From: Halobacteriales archaeon SW_10_68_16
GTDB lineage: Archaea; Halobacteriota; Halobacteria; Halobacteriales; Haloarculaceae
Length of the DNA: 8,423 nucleotides
NCBI GenBank assembly: GCA_003023485.1
Contig: PXSG01000005.1
Location: 5,463 to 13,885, forward strand
Direction: 5' to 3'
Position 1 is the first letter of the stretch. Each line of letters starts with the position of its first letter. Below the pieces are notes generated by a model. It worked only from the letters and a program-made list of their open reading frames with translations, did not search any database and was not told the origin of the DNA. Shown piece by piece: positions 1 to 5,747 of the stretch. Both the position numbers and the translations under genes were made by a program.

Positions 1-605
1 ACTCGCCGGTAGTCGCGGTCGCCGGTCTCGCGGACCTGCCTGACGGTCATTCCGGCCTCGCGCATCTCGTCGGCCGTCGACTCGTCGACGAACGGGCCCA
101 CCGGCTTCGTTGGCTCATCGAAGGCCGGGTCGTCGGGGTCGACGATCGACTGGGTGACCAGACACGCGACGGGGACGTGCTTCCAGCGCTCTTCGAGCGC
201 GCGGTACATCTGCTGGGAGAGCATGTACCCGATCTGCCCCTGGCTCATGGCGCCACAGACCTCCAGCGGCTGGGCGGGCGGTTCGCCCTGTTCCTGCTGG
301 AGGAGGAGGGCGCCGACCTGTGGGCCGTTGCCGTGGGTGAGTACCACCTTGTAGCCGGCCTTCATCACCTCGACGACACAGTCGGCGGTGCGCTCGACGG
401 CTGCCATCTGCTCGGCGAAGGTCCCCGTCCCGTCGGACGGCGTGAGCGCGTTACCCCCCAGGGCGATCATACAGAGGGGTTTCTCGCGCGGTGTGCCCCA
501 AAAGTCCGGGGCTTCGACGTCGAGGTCGAAACTCGGCTCGGTCCCGATGGGTTCGTAGGCAGTCTCCGACCCGGAGTCGGTCTCTGCCGGCGCCTCGTCG
601 GCCAT
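1..605 (-). CDS. arcC: Carbamate kinase, N-terminal two thirds (cut by the left window edge)
   Basis: Carbamate kinase transfers phosphate from carbamoyl phosphate to ADP, giving ATP, ammonia and CO2 in the cytoplasm. The visible 201 codons contain the family hallmarks: an ALGGNAL loop at residues 48-54, LTHGNGPQVG near residues 92-101, the SQGQIGY segment, LVTQ, and the DPAF..PTKPVGPF stretch. The C-terminal third lies outside the window. The ATG at 605 follows the stop of the carbamoyltransferase (607-609) with one base between them, so the two are almost certainly co-transcribed and probably translationally coupled. From this start the protein has about 45 extra acidic residues before the MIALGGNAL that normally opens the family. 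The ATG at 470 is therefore an alternative start, but the open, halophile-like extension and the tight spacing favour 605. Next to a YgeW-type enzyme, the role is like that of E. coli YqeA: energy capture from catabolically produced carbamoyl phosphate. ArcC of an arginine deiminase operon is the alternative. Family call certain; pathway inferred. Confidence 0.93.
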   Translation of the reverse strand, partial: MADEAPAETDSGSETAYEPIGTEPSFDLDVEAPDFWGTPREKPLCMIALGGNALTPSDGTGTFAEQMAAVERTADCVVEVMKAGYKVVLTHGNGPQVGALLLQQEQGEPPAQPLEVCGAMSQGQIGYMLSQQMYRALEERWKHVPVACLVTQSIVDPDDPAFDEPTKPVGPFVDESTADEMREAGMTVRQVRETGDRDYRR

Positions 606-606
606 C

Positions 607-1623
607 CTACCAGCCGCGCCCGCCCATCGTCAACAGCATCAGCCCCTTCTGGGCGTGCATCCTGTTCTCGGCCTGGTCGTAGATGACCGATTGTGGGCCG
701 TCCATGACGGCGTCGGTGGCCTCGTAGCCCCGCTTCGCCGGCAGGCAGTGCATGTAGATGGCGTTGTCGTCGGCGTTGTCGAGCATCTCCTCGTCGCAGA
801 TCCAGTCTGTGTGCTGGTTGTGGATCTCCTTCTCTTCCTCGGTGCCGCGCTCGCCGACCTTGTAGGAGACCCAGTGTTTCGGGTAGACGACGTCCGCGTC
901 CTCGAAGGCACGTTCCATGTCGTGCTCGATGGTGAAGTCGACGCCGGCCTCGTCGGCGTTGTCCTGTGCCTGGTCGACGATATCGGGGTCTAAGTCGATC
1001 CCCTCCGGGTGGGCCAGCGTCACGTCGGCATCCATCTTCGTGAACCCGAGCACTGAGGAGTGGGGGACGCTCACCGGCCGACGGACCTCCGGGGCGTAGG
1101 CGTAGGAGATGGTGAACTCGGTGTCCTCGATGGCGCCCTTGCGCTCGCGGACGGTCTGGAGGTCCGCCAGCGTCTGGCAGGGGTGGTACGTGTCACACTG
1201 CATGTTGTAGACGGGGACGTCCGCGCCGGCCTGGTAGTCGCGGATGATCTCGGTTCCCCTGGGATACTCGAAGTCGACGGCGGAACCGAGCACGCGCACC
1301 GCGAGGGCGTGGCCGTACCGCGAGAGGACCTTCGCCGTCTCGCAGGCGGACTCGCCGTGTTCGAGCTGGAGCTGGTCTGGCGACATGATGTGGGGGTAGC
1401 CGCCCAGCTGGTTGATGCCGGCCTCGAAGGACGATCGGGTGCGCGTCGAGGTGTTGTAGAACAGTTCGAACAGCGAGTAGCCCTGGAGGGCGCCGAAATG
1501 GGCCCACTGGTCGGCGGCGAACTCCGTCTTGAGCGTGTCGCCGACGTCGAGCACCGAGGTCAGTTCCGGCTTGCTCCACTCCTGGACCGTGATCATGTCC
1601 TTGCCGCGGAGGTCTGTTTGCAT
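607..1623 (-). CDS. ygeW: YgeW-like knotted (catabolic) carbamoyltransferase
   Basis: This is a transcarbamylase, 338 residues from the ATG at 1623. The carbamoyl-phosphate loop STRTR is at residues 59-63, HPCQ at 147-150, and HCLP with the catalytic-type Cys at 292-295. Several stretches resemble E. coli YgeW rather than ornithine carbamoyltransferase: NMQCDTYHP, AYAPEVRRPVSVP, DVTLAHPEGIDL, DVVYPKHWVSYKV and HTDWICDEEM. The proline-bearing loops replace the SMG loop of ornithine enzymes, as in knotted transcarbamylases. YgeW proteins are thought to run phosphorolytically, releasing carbamoyl phosphate from an N-carbamoyl compound whose identity is not settled. The carbamate kinase directly downstream fits that direction. 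It is shorter than E. coli YgeW, mainly before HTDW. A GTG at 1635 is an alternative start. The ATG at 1623 is preferred because GGAG lies 11 bases ahead of it and MQTDLRGKD aligns with the YgeW N-terminus. A TATA-like box lies at 1677-1683. Catabolic ornithine carbamoyltransferase (ArcB) is the main rival call and automated annotation may choose it. Confidence 0.85.
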   Translation of the reverse strand: MQTDLRGKDMITVQEWSKPELTSVLDVGDTLKTEFAADQWAHFGALQGYSLFELFYNTSTRTRSSFEAGINQLGGYPHIMSPDQLQLEHGESACETAKVLSRYGHALAVRVLGSAVDFEYPRGTEIIRDYQAGADVPVYNMQCDTYHPCQTLADLQTVRERKGAIEDTEFTISYAYAPEVRRPVSVPHSSVLGFTKMDADVTLAHPEGIDLDPDIVDQAQDNADEAGVDFTIEHDMERAFEDADVVYPKHWVSYKVGERGTEEEKEIHNQHTDWICDEEMLDNADDNAIYMHCLPAKRGYEATDAVMDGPQSVIYDQAENRMHAQKGLMLLTMGGRGW

Positions 1624-1676
1624 TGCTGGGAACACTCCGACGTGGGGCCGCGTACGTCCCCGTCTCCGGGCCGGGC

Positions 1677-1683
1677 GATAAAG
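1677..1683 (-). promoter_or_regulatory. TATA-like box of the carbamoyltransferase/carbamate kinase operon
   Basis: On the minus strand this reads CTTTATC, close to the haloarchaeal TTTAWA-type box, inside otherwise GC-rich DNA. A transcript starting about 27 bases downstream (near 1653) would have a leader of roughly 30 bases, with GGAG in front of the ATG at 1623. Just outside lies a TGACTGTCA palindrome (1695-1703) preceded by another TGAC (1688-1691), a possible operator. Position and composition only. Confidence 0.45.
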
Positions 1684-1747
1684 CTTGTGACGGGTGACTG
1701 TCAGGTATCGCCACCAGCCGCCCGCAGTCCGCGAGTGGCCAGCCCAT

Positions 1748-1758
1748 ACTTATTTATC
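1748..1758 (+). promoter_or_regulatory. TATA-like box of the luciferase-like oxidoreductase gene
   Basis: The sequence TACTTATTTATC is the only AT-rich patch in the divergent spacer on this side. It is centred about 33 bases before the ATG at 1788, which predicts a leaderless or nearly leaderless transcript, the common haloarchaeal arrangement. It lies back to back with the box of the opposite operon, so the 164-base spacer (1624-1787) is a divergent promoter region where a single regulator could act on both. Confidence 0.5.
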
Positions 1759-1787
1759 GAGTCTGGGTGTAGGTTCGGTTCGGTTCC

Positions 1788-2779
1788 ATGAGCGACAGTA
1801 CGCGAGTCAGCGACAGGGGCGACCGTGTCGGCATGTACCTCCAGGACAAACACTCCATCCGCGAGAACATGGAGCTCGTCCAGTACGCCGAATCCCAGGG
1901 CTTCGACGAGGTCTGGCAGGCCGAGTCCCGCCTCGCGCGCGATGCCATCACGCCCGTCGCCGCATACGCCGCCGTCACCGACCAGATCAAGGTCGGCACC
2001 GGCGTCATCAACAACTGGACGCGCAACGCCGCCCTCATCGCCCAGACGATGAGCACCCTCGAAGAACTCGCGGGTCCGGACCGCGTCCTCTGTGGCATCG
2101 GCGCGTGGTGGGACCCCCTCGCGGAGAAGGTCGGCATCGACCGCAGCGGCGCCCTCCGTGCGATGCGCGAGTGTGTCGAGGTCGTCCAGGACCTGCTCGA
2201 CATGGAGAACGTCACCTACGACGGCGAGTTCGTCCAGATGCGCGACGTCGAACTCGACGTGGTCCACGGCGACACTGGCCCCCGCACCGTCCCTGTCTAC
2301 GTCGGCGCGACCGGCTTCAAGATGCTCGAACTCACCGGTCACTTCGCCGACGGCGCCCTCCTCAACTACCTGGTCAGTCCCGCGGCGACCGCACGCTCGA
2401 CGATATCGACCGCCCGCAACTGGTGGTCTGCTCGATGGATCACGACGCCGACGAGGCCCTGGACAATGCCCGCGAACTCATCACGCAGTACCTCGGACAG
2501 CAACCCCACATCATGAAGGCAAGCGGCGTCAGCCAGGACCTCATCGACGAGGTGGGCGAGGCCATCGGCGGCTGGCCGGCCGACAAGGCGGACATCAAGG
2601 AGGGAATGGGCCTCATTCCCGATGATGTCGTGCGGAAACTGACCGCCAGCGGCACGCCCGAACAGTGCCGCGAGAAGGTCCGCGAGTACGCCGAGAACGG
2701 CTGTCAGTGTCCCATCCTCTATCCGCTGGGTGAGGACCCCGAGTTGATGATCGACGAGTTCGCGGACGGGTACATGTAG
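1788..2779 (+). pseudogene. Luciferase-like (F420/flavin-dependent) oxidoreductase, frameshifted
   Basis: The protein belongs to the luciferase-like monooxygenase/methylene-H4MPT-reductase-like family, TIM-barrel enzymes using F420 or FMN. The first 198 codons read well: [23 protein letters not shown], then [12 protein letters not shown], a [11 protein letters not shown] strand and [10 protein letters not shown]. They run to LLNYLVSP at 2381. The frame then becomes meaningless and would stop at 2514-2516. The family's C-terminal part, from [19 protein letters not shown] to DEFADGYM, continues in another frame from about 2387 to the TAG at 2777-2779. The joined product would be about 328 residues. 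The 15-20 residues that relatives usually carry between the SP and TLDDI segments seem to be absent, so a small deletion of 3n+1 bases is the simplest cause. A sequencing error alone would not explain missing residues. Without a recoding signal the product is truncated and probably inactive. Its presence beside hydantoinase and deaminase genes suggests an oxidation step in ring catabolism, which is inference. Confidence 0.8.
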
Positions 2780-2788
2780 CCCGGACCG

Positions 2789-3094
2789 TTACTCGTCCAG
2801 TTCCCGTAGTTTTCGCTGGACCTTCGTGTACACCTGCGGGTGGGGATCATCCCCGGTATACCCCACGTCGACACCCTCCTCGGCAGCGAGGTTCAGCAGT
2901 TCGACGTACCCGATGCCTGCCTGCTCGGCCGCAGTCCGGAGGGTCACCTCGTGGTTTTCGAGTCGTTCCAGCGCACGCTCGGTGCGCCACTCCTCCAACT
3001 CCGGTATTCTTGTCGTGACCGTCTCAGTCGTCGGCTGCCGCCTGCTCCGCAGTCCCGTAGAGGGCCTCGACCTCGGAGATATCGGGATCGACAC
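2789..3094 (-). CDS. UPF0175-like small protein, start uncertain and N-terminus apparently shortened
   Basis: The C-terminal half (EEWRTERALERLENHEVTLRTAAEQAGIGYVELLNLAAEEGVDVGYT) matches the UPF0175 pattern: an EWR-ERALE helix, then a helix-turn-helix-like AAEQAG-YVELLNL unit and a V-Y ending. Such proteins are often small DNA-binding or antitoxin-like, with no settled function. The usual N-terminal ribbon-helix-helix of about 30 residues between TVTTRIPE and the EWR helix is missing here. TETVTTRIPELEEW reads as if the middle had been removed. No ATG, GTG or TTG start lies at the expected place (around 3022-3028). The only upstream in-frame ATG is at 3094, inside the end of the threonine-synthase-like gene, giving a 71-base overlap and an arginine-rich tail that looks like antisense-type filler. 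The stop at 2789-2791 is 9 bases from the end of the convergent oxidoreductase gene. It may be a decayed gene. Family call moderate; functionality doubtful. Confidence 0.55.
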   Translation of the reverse strand: MSIPISPRSRPSTGLRSRRQPTTETVTTRIPELEEWRTERALERLENHEVTLRTAAEQAGIGYVELLNLAAEEGVDVGYTGDDPHPQVYTKVQRKLRELDE

Positions 3095-4283
3095 GTTCGA
3101 CGCCGCCGGTCGCTTGCTTCGCGCTCTCGGTGTCTTTCAGCCCGAAGCCAGTCGAGGCGACGACGACCGTGTCGCTCGGGTCGATGATGCCCCGGTCGCG
3201 TGCCTCTTGGACCCCCGCGACGGGCGCGGCGGCGGCGGGTTCGGCGTAGATACCCTCACTGCTACCGAGCAGAACCTCGGCGTCCATGATGTCCTCGTCG
3301 GAGACCAGCACGGACGTCCCACCGCTCTCCTCCAGGGCGCGGCAGGCCTTGACGACGTTCCGTGGGACGCCGACGGCGATGGAGTCGGCCATCGTCTCCG
3401 CGACCGTCCCGGGGTCCTCGTTGCCGTGGAAGGCGTCGTGGATGGCCGTCGCGCCCTCGGCCTGGACGCCGAGCATCTTCGGGTGCTCCTCGACGTAGCC
3501 CAGTTCGTAGAACTCCCACAGCCCCTTCCAGGCGCCGGCGATGGTGCAGCCGTCGCCCATCGAGAAGACCACCCAGTCGGGAATTTCGCCCCGGACCAGC
3601 GACTGCTCGGCGAGTTCGAGGCCGGCGGTGCGCTTGCCCTCGACCTGGAAGGGGTTGATTGCGGCGTTGCGGTTGTACCACCCGTAGCGTTCGGTCACCT
3701 CCACGCTGAGGTCGTAGGCCTCGTCGTAGGTCCCTTCGACGGCCAGCACGTCCGCGCCGTAGACGAGCGGCTGTGCGAGTTTCCCCTCCGGGGCCGATCC
3801 GGGGACGAAGATGCGACAGTCCAGTCCGCCGCGGGCGGCGTAGCCACACAGCGAGGCCGCGGCGTTGCCCGTCGAGGCACAGGTGATGACCTCGCGGCCG
3901 GCGTGGCGTGCCTTCGTGACCGCGACCGAGGAGGCGCGGTCCTTGAAACAGCCCGTCGGATTGCGGCCGTCGTCCTTGACGAGCGTCTCGATGCCCAGTT
4001 CCTCGCTCAGGGTCGGTGCCTCGAAGAGGTCGGTTCCCCCCTCGTTGAGCGTCACGGGGTCGGCCGCGTCGTCGACCGGGAGGAAGGGTTCGTACTTCCA
4101 CTGGGAGGGGATGGTCCCGTCGAGGTCGGCGTCGAACCGCTCGTTGATGACGTCGTAGTCGTACGTGACTTCGAGGATTCCCTTCGTGCCCTCGTGTTCG
4201 TCGCAGGTGTAGATGATCTGGTCGGGGTCGTACTCCGCGCCACAGAGGGTACACTCCAGGGTGGTGACGTGGTCCATCGCCAT
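3024..4283 (-). CDS. Threonine-synthase-like PLP-dependent enzyme with N-terminal zinc ribbon
   Basis: This is a fold-type II PLP enzyme of 419 residues. A zinc-ribbon-like start carries C11, C14, C27 and H30. The PLP lysine motif NPTGCFKDR places K114 as the Schiff-base residue. STGN (137-140) is the substrate/PLP loop, SMGDGCTIAG (241-250) the phosphate-cradle glycine turn, followed by LGVQAEGA. STGFGLKD (378-385) closes the site. Threonine synthase proper converts O-phosphohomoserine to threonine. Here the GCFKDR and MGDGC variants and the location between a hydantoinase and a carbamoyltransferase suggest a paralogue with a different amino-acid substrate. It could be an ammonia lyase taking the place of YgeX (diaminopropionate ammonia-lyase); this is inference. 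ATG 4283 is chosen over the GTG at 4295 and the ATG at 4277 because a TATA-like box sits 28 bases ahead, giving a leaderless message. The stop at 3024-3026 is followed by the UPF0175-like gene. A genuine housekeeping thrC cannot be excluded. Confidence 0.85.
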   Translation of the reverse strand: MAMDHVTTLECTLCGAEYDPDQIIYTCDEHEGTKGILEVTYDYDVINERFDADLDGTIPSQWKYEPFLPVDDAADPVTLNEGGTDLFEAPTLSEELGIETLVKDDGRNPTGCFKDRASSVAVTKARHAGREVITCASTGNAAASLCGYAARGGLDCRIFVPGSAPEGKLAQPLVYGADVLAVEGTYDEAYDLSVEVTERYGWYNRNAAINPFQVEGKRTAGLELAEQSLVRGEIPDWVVFSMGDGCTIAGAWKGLWEFYELGYVEEHPKMLGVQAEGATAIHDAFHGNEDPGTVAETMADSIAVGVPRNVVKACRALEESGGTSVLVSDEDIMDAEVLLGSSEGIYAEPAAAAPVAGVQEARDRGIIDPSDTVVVASTGFGLKDTESAKQATGGVERVDPDISEVEALYGTAEQAAADD

Positions 4284-4307
4284 GTCGGGTACCACTCCGC
4301 GGCGACA

Positions 4308-4315
4308 GTTAAAAC
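4308..4315 (-). promoter_or_regulatory. TATA-like box of the threonine-synthase-like gene
   Basis: On the minus strand this reads GTTTTAAC, palindromic and clearly AT-rich in GC-rich surroundings. Its centre is 28 bases from the ATG at 4283, the spacing expected for a leaderless archaeal transcript. It lies in the 42-base gap after the hydantoinase stop (4326), so the downstream gene appears to have its own promoter even though both genes point the same way. Confidence 0.55.
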
Positions 4316-4325
4316 ATGGGCTCGC

Positions 4326-5663
4326 TTAGAGCGTCGGCTCCCGGACCAGGAACTCGCCGTCTCCGGGGTCGGCGTGTACCTCGTGGTCGCGGGCCGCGAC
4401 ATCCCCGCCGGCGACGACGGTATCGACCCGGGCGCTCCACTCCCGGCCCTCGTAGGGGGTCCAGCCGCCGTTGAACGCGAGGGCGGCCGCCGAGACGGTC
4501 CACTCCTCGTCCCGGACGAGCACCAGGTCGGCGTCGGTCCCTTCCCGGAGCAGTCCCTTCCGGGGGAAGACACCGGCCTCCTTCGCGGGACGGGCACAGA
4601 CCAACTCACAGAGCCGTGGCCAGGAGAGTCGCCCCTCGTGGACGCCCTCGCTGACCAGGAACTCCAGCATCGTCTCGATACCGGGCAGGCCGGCGTAGGG
4701 GTCCCAGATGTTCTCCCAGCCGCGCTCGCGCTCCTCCCGGTCGGTGGGGAAGTGCTCGCTGGCGACCAGGTCGATGGTGCCGTCCTGGACGGCGTCCCAG
4801 AGGCGCTCGACCTCCTCCCCCGATTTCAGGCTGGGATTCACTTTGAGGAAGGGCCCCTTCTCGGCGACGTCCGCCTTCGAGAACGCGAGGTAGTGTGGAC
4901 AGGACTCCAGCGTCACCGGCACGGTCCCCCGGGCCTTGAACCGGGCACCCTCGCGTGCGCCGCTGCCACTGGAGACGTGGACGACGTGCAGCGGGCACCC
5001 GGTGTACTCCGCGAAGTAGCCCACGCGGGTGATGGCGTCCAGTTCGGCCTCGACGGGGCGGGAATCCATGTACACCTCGGGATCGTCCGAGTCTATCTGA
5101 GCCCGGGCGTGGTCCATGATCCCCTGGGTCTCACAGTGGACGCGGACCTTCCCGCCGGCGTCGCCGACGCGGTCCATCAGTTCGAGGATGGTACGGTCAT
5201 CGGCGAGGTACGGGTCGGACGTGAACGTCTTGAAATCGCGGGTCCCCTCGGCGATGATGCCCTCGACGTCGATGTCCGAATCCTGGACGTTGCCACAGAT
5301 CAGCCCGAAGTCGACGTGGGCCAACGTCTCGCACTCCCGGCGCTTCTCGCGGAACGCCGCGGGCGTCGTGACGGGCGTCTGGGTCGGGAGTTCGACGACG
5401 GTGGTCACGCCGCCGGCGACGGCGCTGGCCGTCTGAGAGCCGAAGTCGATGCCGTCCGGGAACAGCTGTTCGTCGTGCATGTGGTTGTGAATATCCACGA
5501 CACCGGGGAGTGCGACCATTCCGTCGGCGTCGATGACGTCCCCGGCGTCGTGCGGGAGGTCGGGCCCGATGGCGGCGATTTCCTCGCCCTCGATGGCGAT
5601 GTCGGCCTGCCGGACGCCGCTCGGATTCACGACGTCGGCGCCGGTAACGAGGTAGTCGGTCAT
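4326..5663 (-). CDS. Cyclic amidohydrolase (hydantoinase/allantoinase/dihydroorotase family)
   Basis: This 445-residue enzyme is of the cyclic amidase branch of the amidohydrolase superfamily, which hydrolyses ring amides such as hydantoins, allantoin or dihydropyrimidines using a two-metal centre. Visible ligands are D57-x-H59-x-H61 (DIHNH) after the first beta-sandwich half, K145 in DFKTF as the carbamylated lysine, H176 in VHCET and H229 in VVHVSS. ETCPHY-like ESCPHY is at 253-258, and the second sandwich half runs from residue 370. The usual metal-binding/catalytic Asp of the SDH motif is replaced by Glu in ASEHFP (E303, codon 4755-4757). The ATG at 5663 starts MTDYLVTGADVV, where the family normally begins; an in-frame upstream extension to 5702 has no support. 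A poor TATA candidate (minus-strand TGCTTTGGG, near 5690) gives leaderless spacing. It is divergent to the SsnA-like gene and upstream of the PLP enzyme. E. coli HyuA of the purine cluster is the closest functional parallel, but allantoinase is equally possible. Confidence 0.85.
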   Translation of the reverse strand: MTDYLVTGADVVNPSGVRQADIAIEGEEIAAIGPDLPHDAGDVIDADGMVALPGVVDIHNHMHDEQLFPDGIDFGSQTASAVAGGVTTVVELPTQTPVTTPAAFREKRRECETLAHVDFGLICGNVQDSDIDVEGIIAEGTRDFKTFTSDPYLADDRTILELMDRVGDAGGKVRVHCETQGIMDHARAQIDSDDPEVYMDSRPVEAELDAITRVGYFAEYTGCPLHVVHVSSGSGAREGARFKARGTVPVTLESCPHYLAFSKADVAEKGPFLKVNPSLKSGEEVERLWDAVQDGTIDLVASEHFPTDREERERGWENIWDPYAGLPGIETMLEFLVSEGVHEGRLSWPRLCELVCARPAKEAGVFPRKGLLREGTDADLVLVRDEEWTVSAAALAFNGGWTPYEGREWSARVDTVVAGGDVAARDHEVHADPGDGEFLVREPTL

Positions 5664-5719
5664 AGATGGGGGCACGCACCCCTCGCCCAAAGCAGTTGTC
5701 ACGCCGGCGGGGAGTCATC

Positions 5720-5747
5720 TTTTTGTTGACCCGGCCGAAGGCCGGGT
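5720..5747 (+). promoter_or_regulatory. SsnA-like gene promoter with a perfect hairpin over the start site
   Basis: A T-run (5720-5724) about 26 bases before the GTG start is the only TATA candidate. It is followed by a perfect 8-base inverted repeat, ACCCGGCC (5729-5736), loop GAA, GGCCGGGT (5740-5747), ending at the base before the start codon. With a leaderless transcript the repeat covers the transcription start, where a dimeric repressor could bind. If the transcript starts further upstream, it would form a short stable RNA hairpin hiding the start. The repeat is seen; the role is inferred. Confidence 0.45.

Noticed and set aside
1..1623. Arginine deiminase operon (arcB-arcC)
   Set aside because: Gene order would fit, but the transcarbamylase loops follow YgeW and the neighbours are purine- and ureide-type enzymes. 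It is not fully excluded because the left flank is unseen.
1060..1791. 243-codon plus-strand frame opposite the carbamoyltransferase
   Set aside because: It has no recognisable domain and is explained by the codon bias of the real gene on the other strand.
1694..2374. Upstream part of the second-frame reading that ends at 2779
   Set aside because: Before about 2387 the translation is arginine/proline-rich filler. Only the last 130 codons are family-like, so it is the tail of the frameshifted oxidoreductase and not a separate gene.
4326..5663. Dihydroorotase of pyrimidine biosynthesis
   Set aside because: The fold is the same, but the context is catabolic and the SDH motif is altered. A housekeeping pyrC is unlikely to carry Glu at this position.
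2826..5729. 967-codon open frame on the plus strand
   Set aside because: It is the antisense of the PLP-enzyme and hydantoinase genes, kept open by GC-rich codon bias. The minus-strand proteins carry clear family motifs and this one has none.
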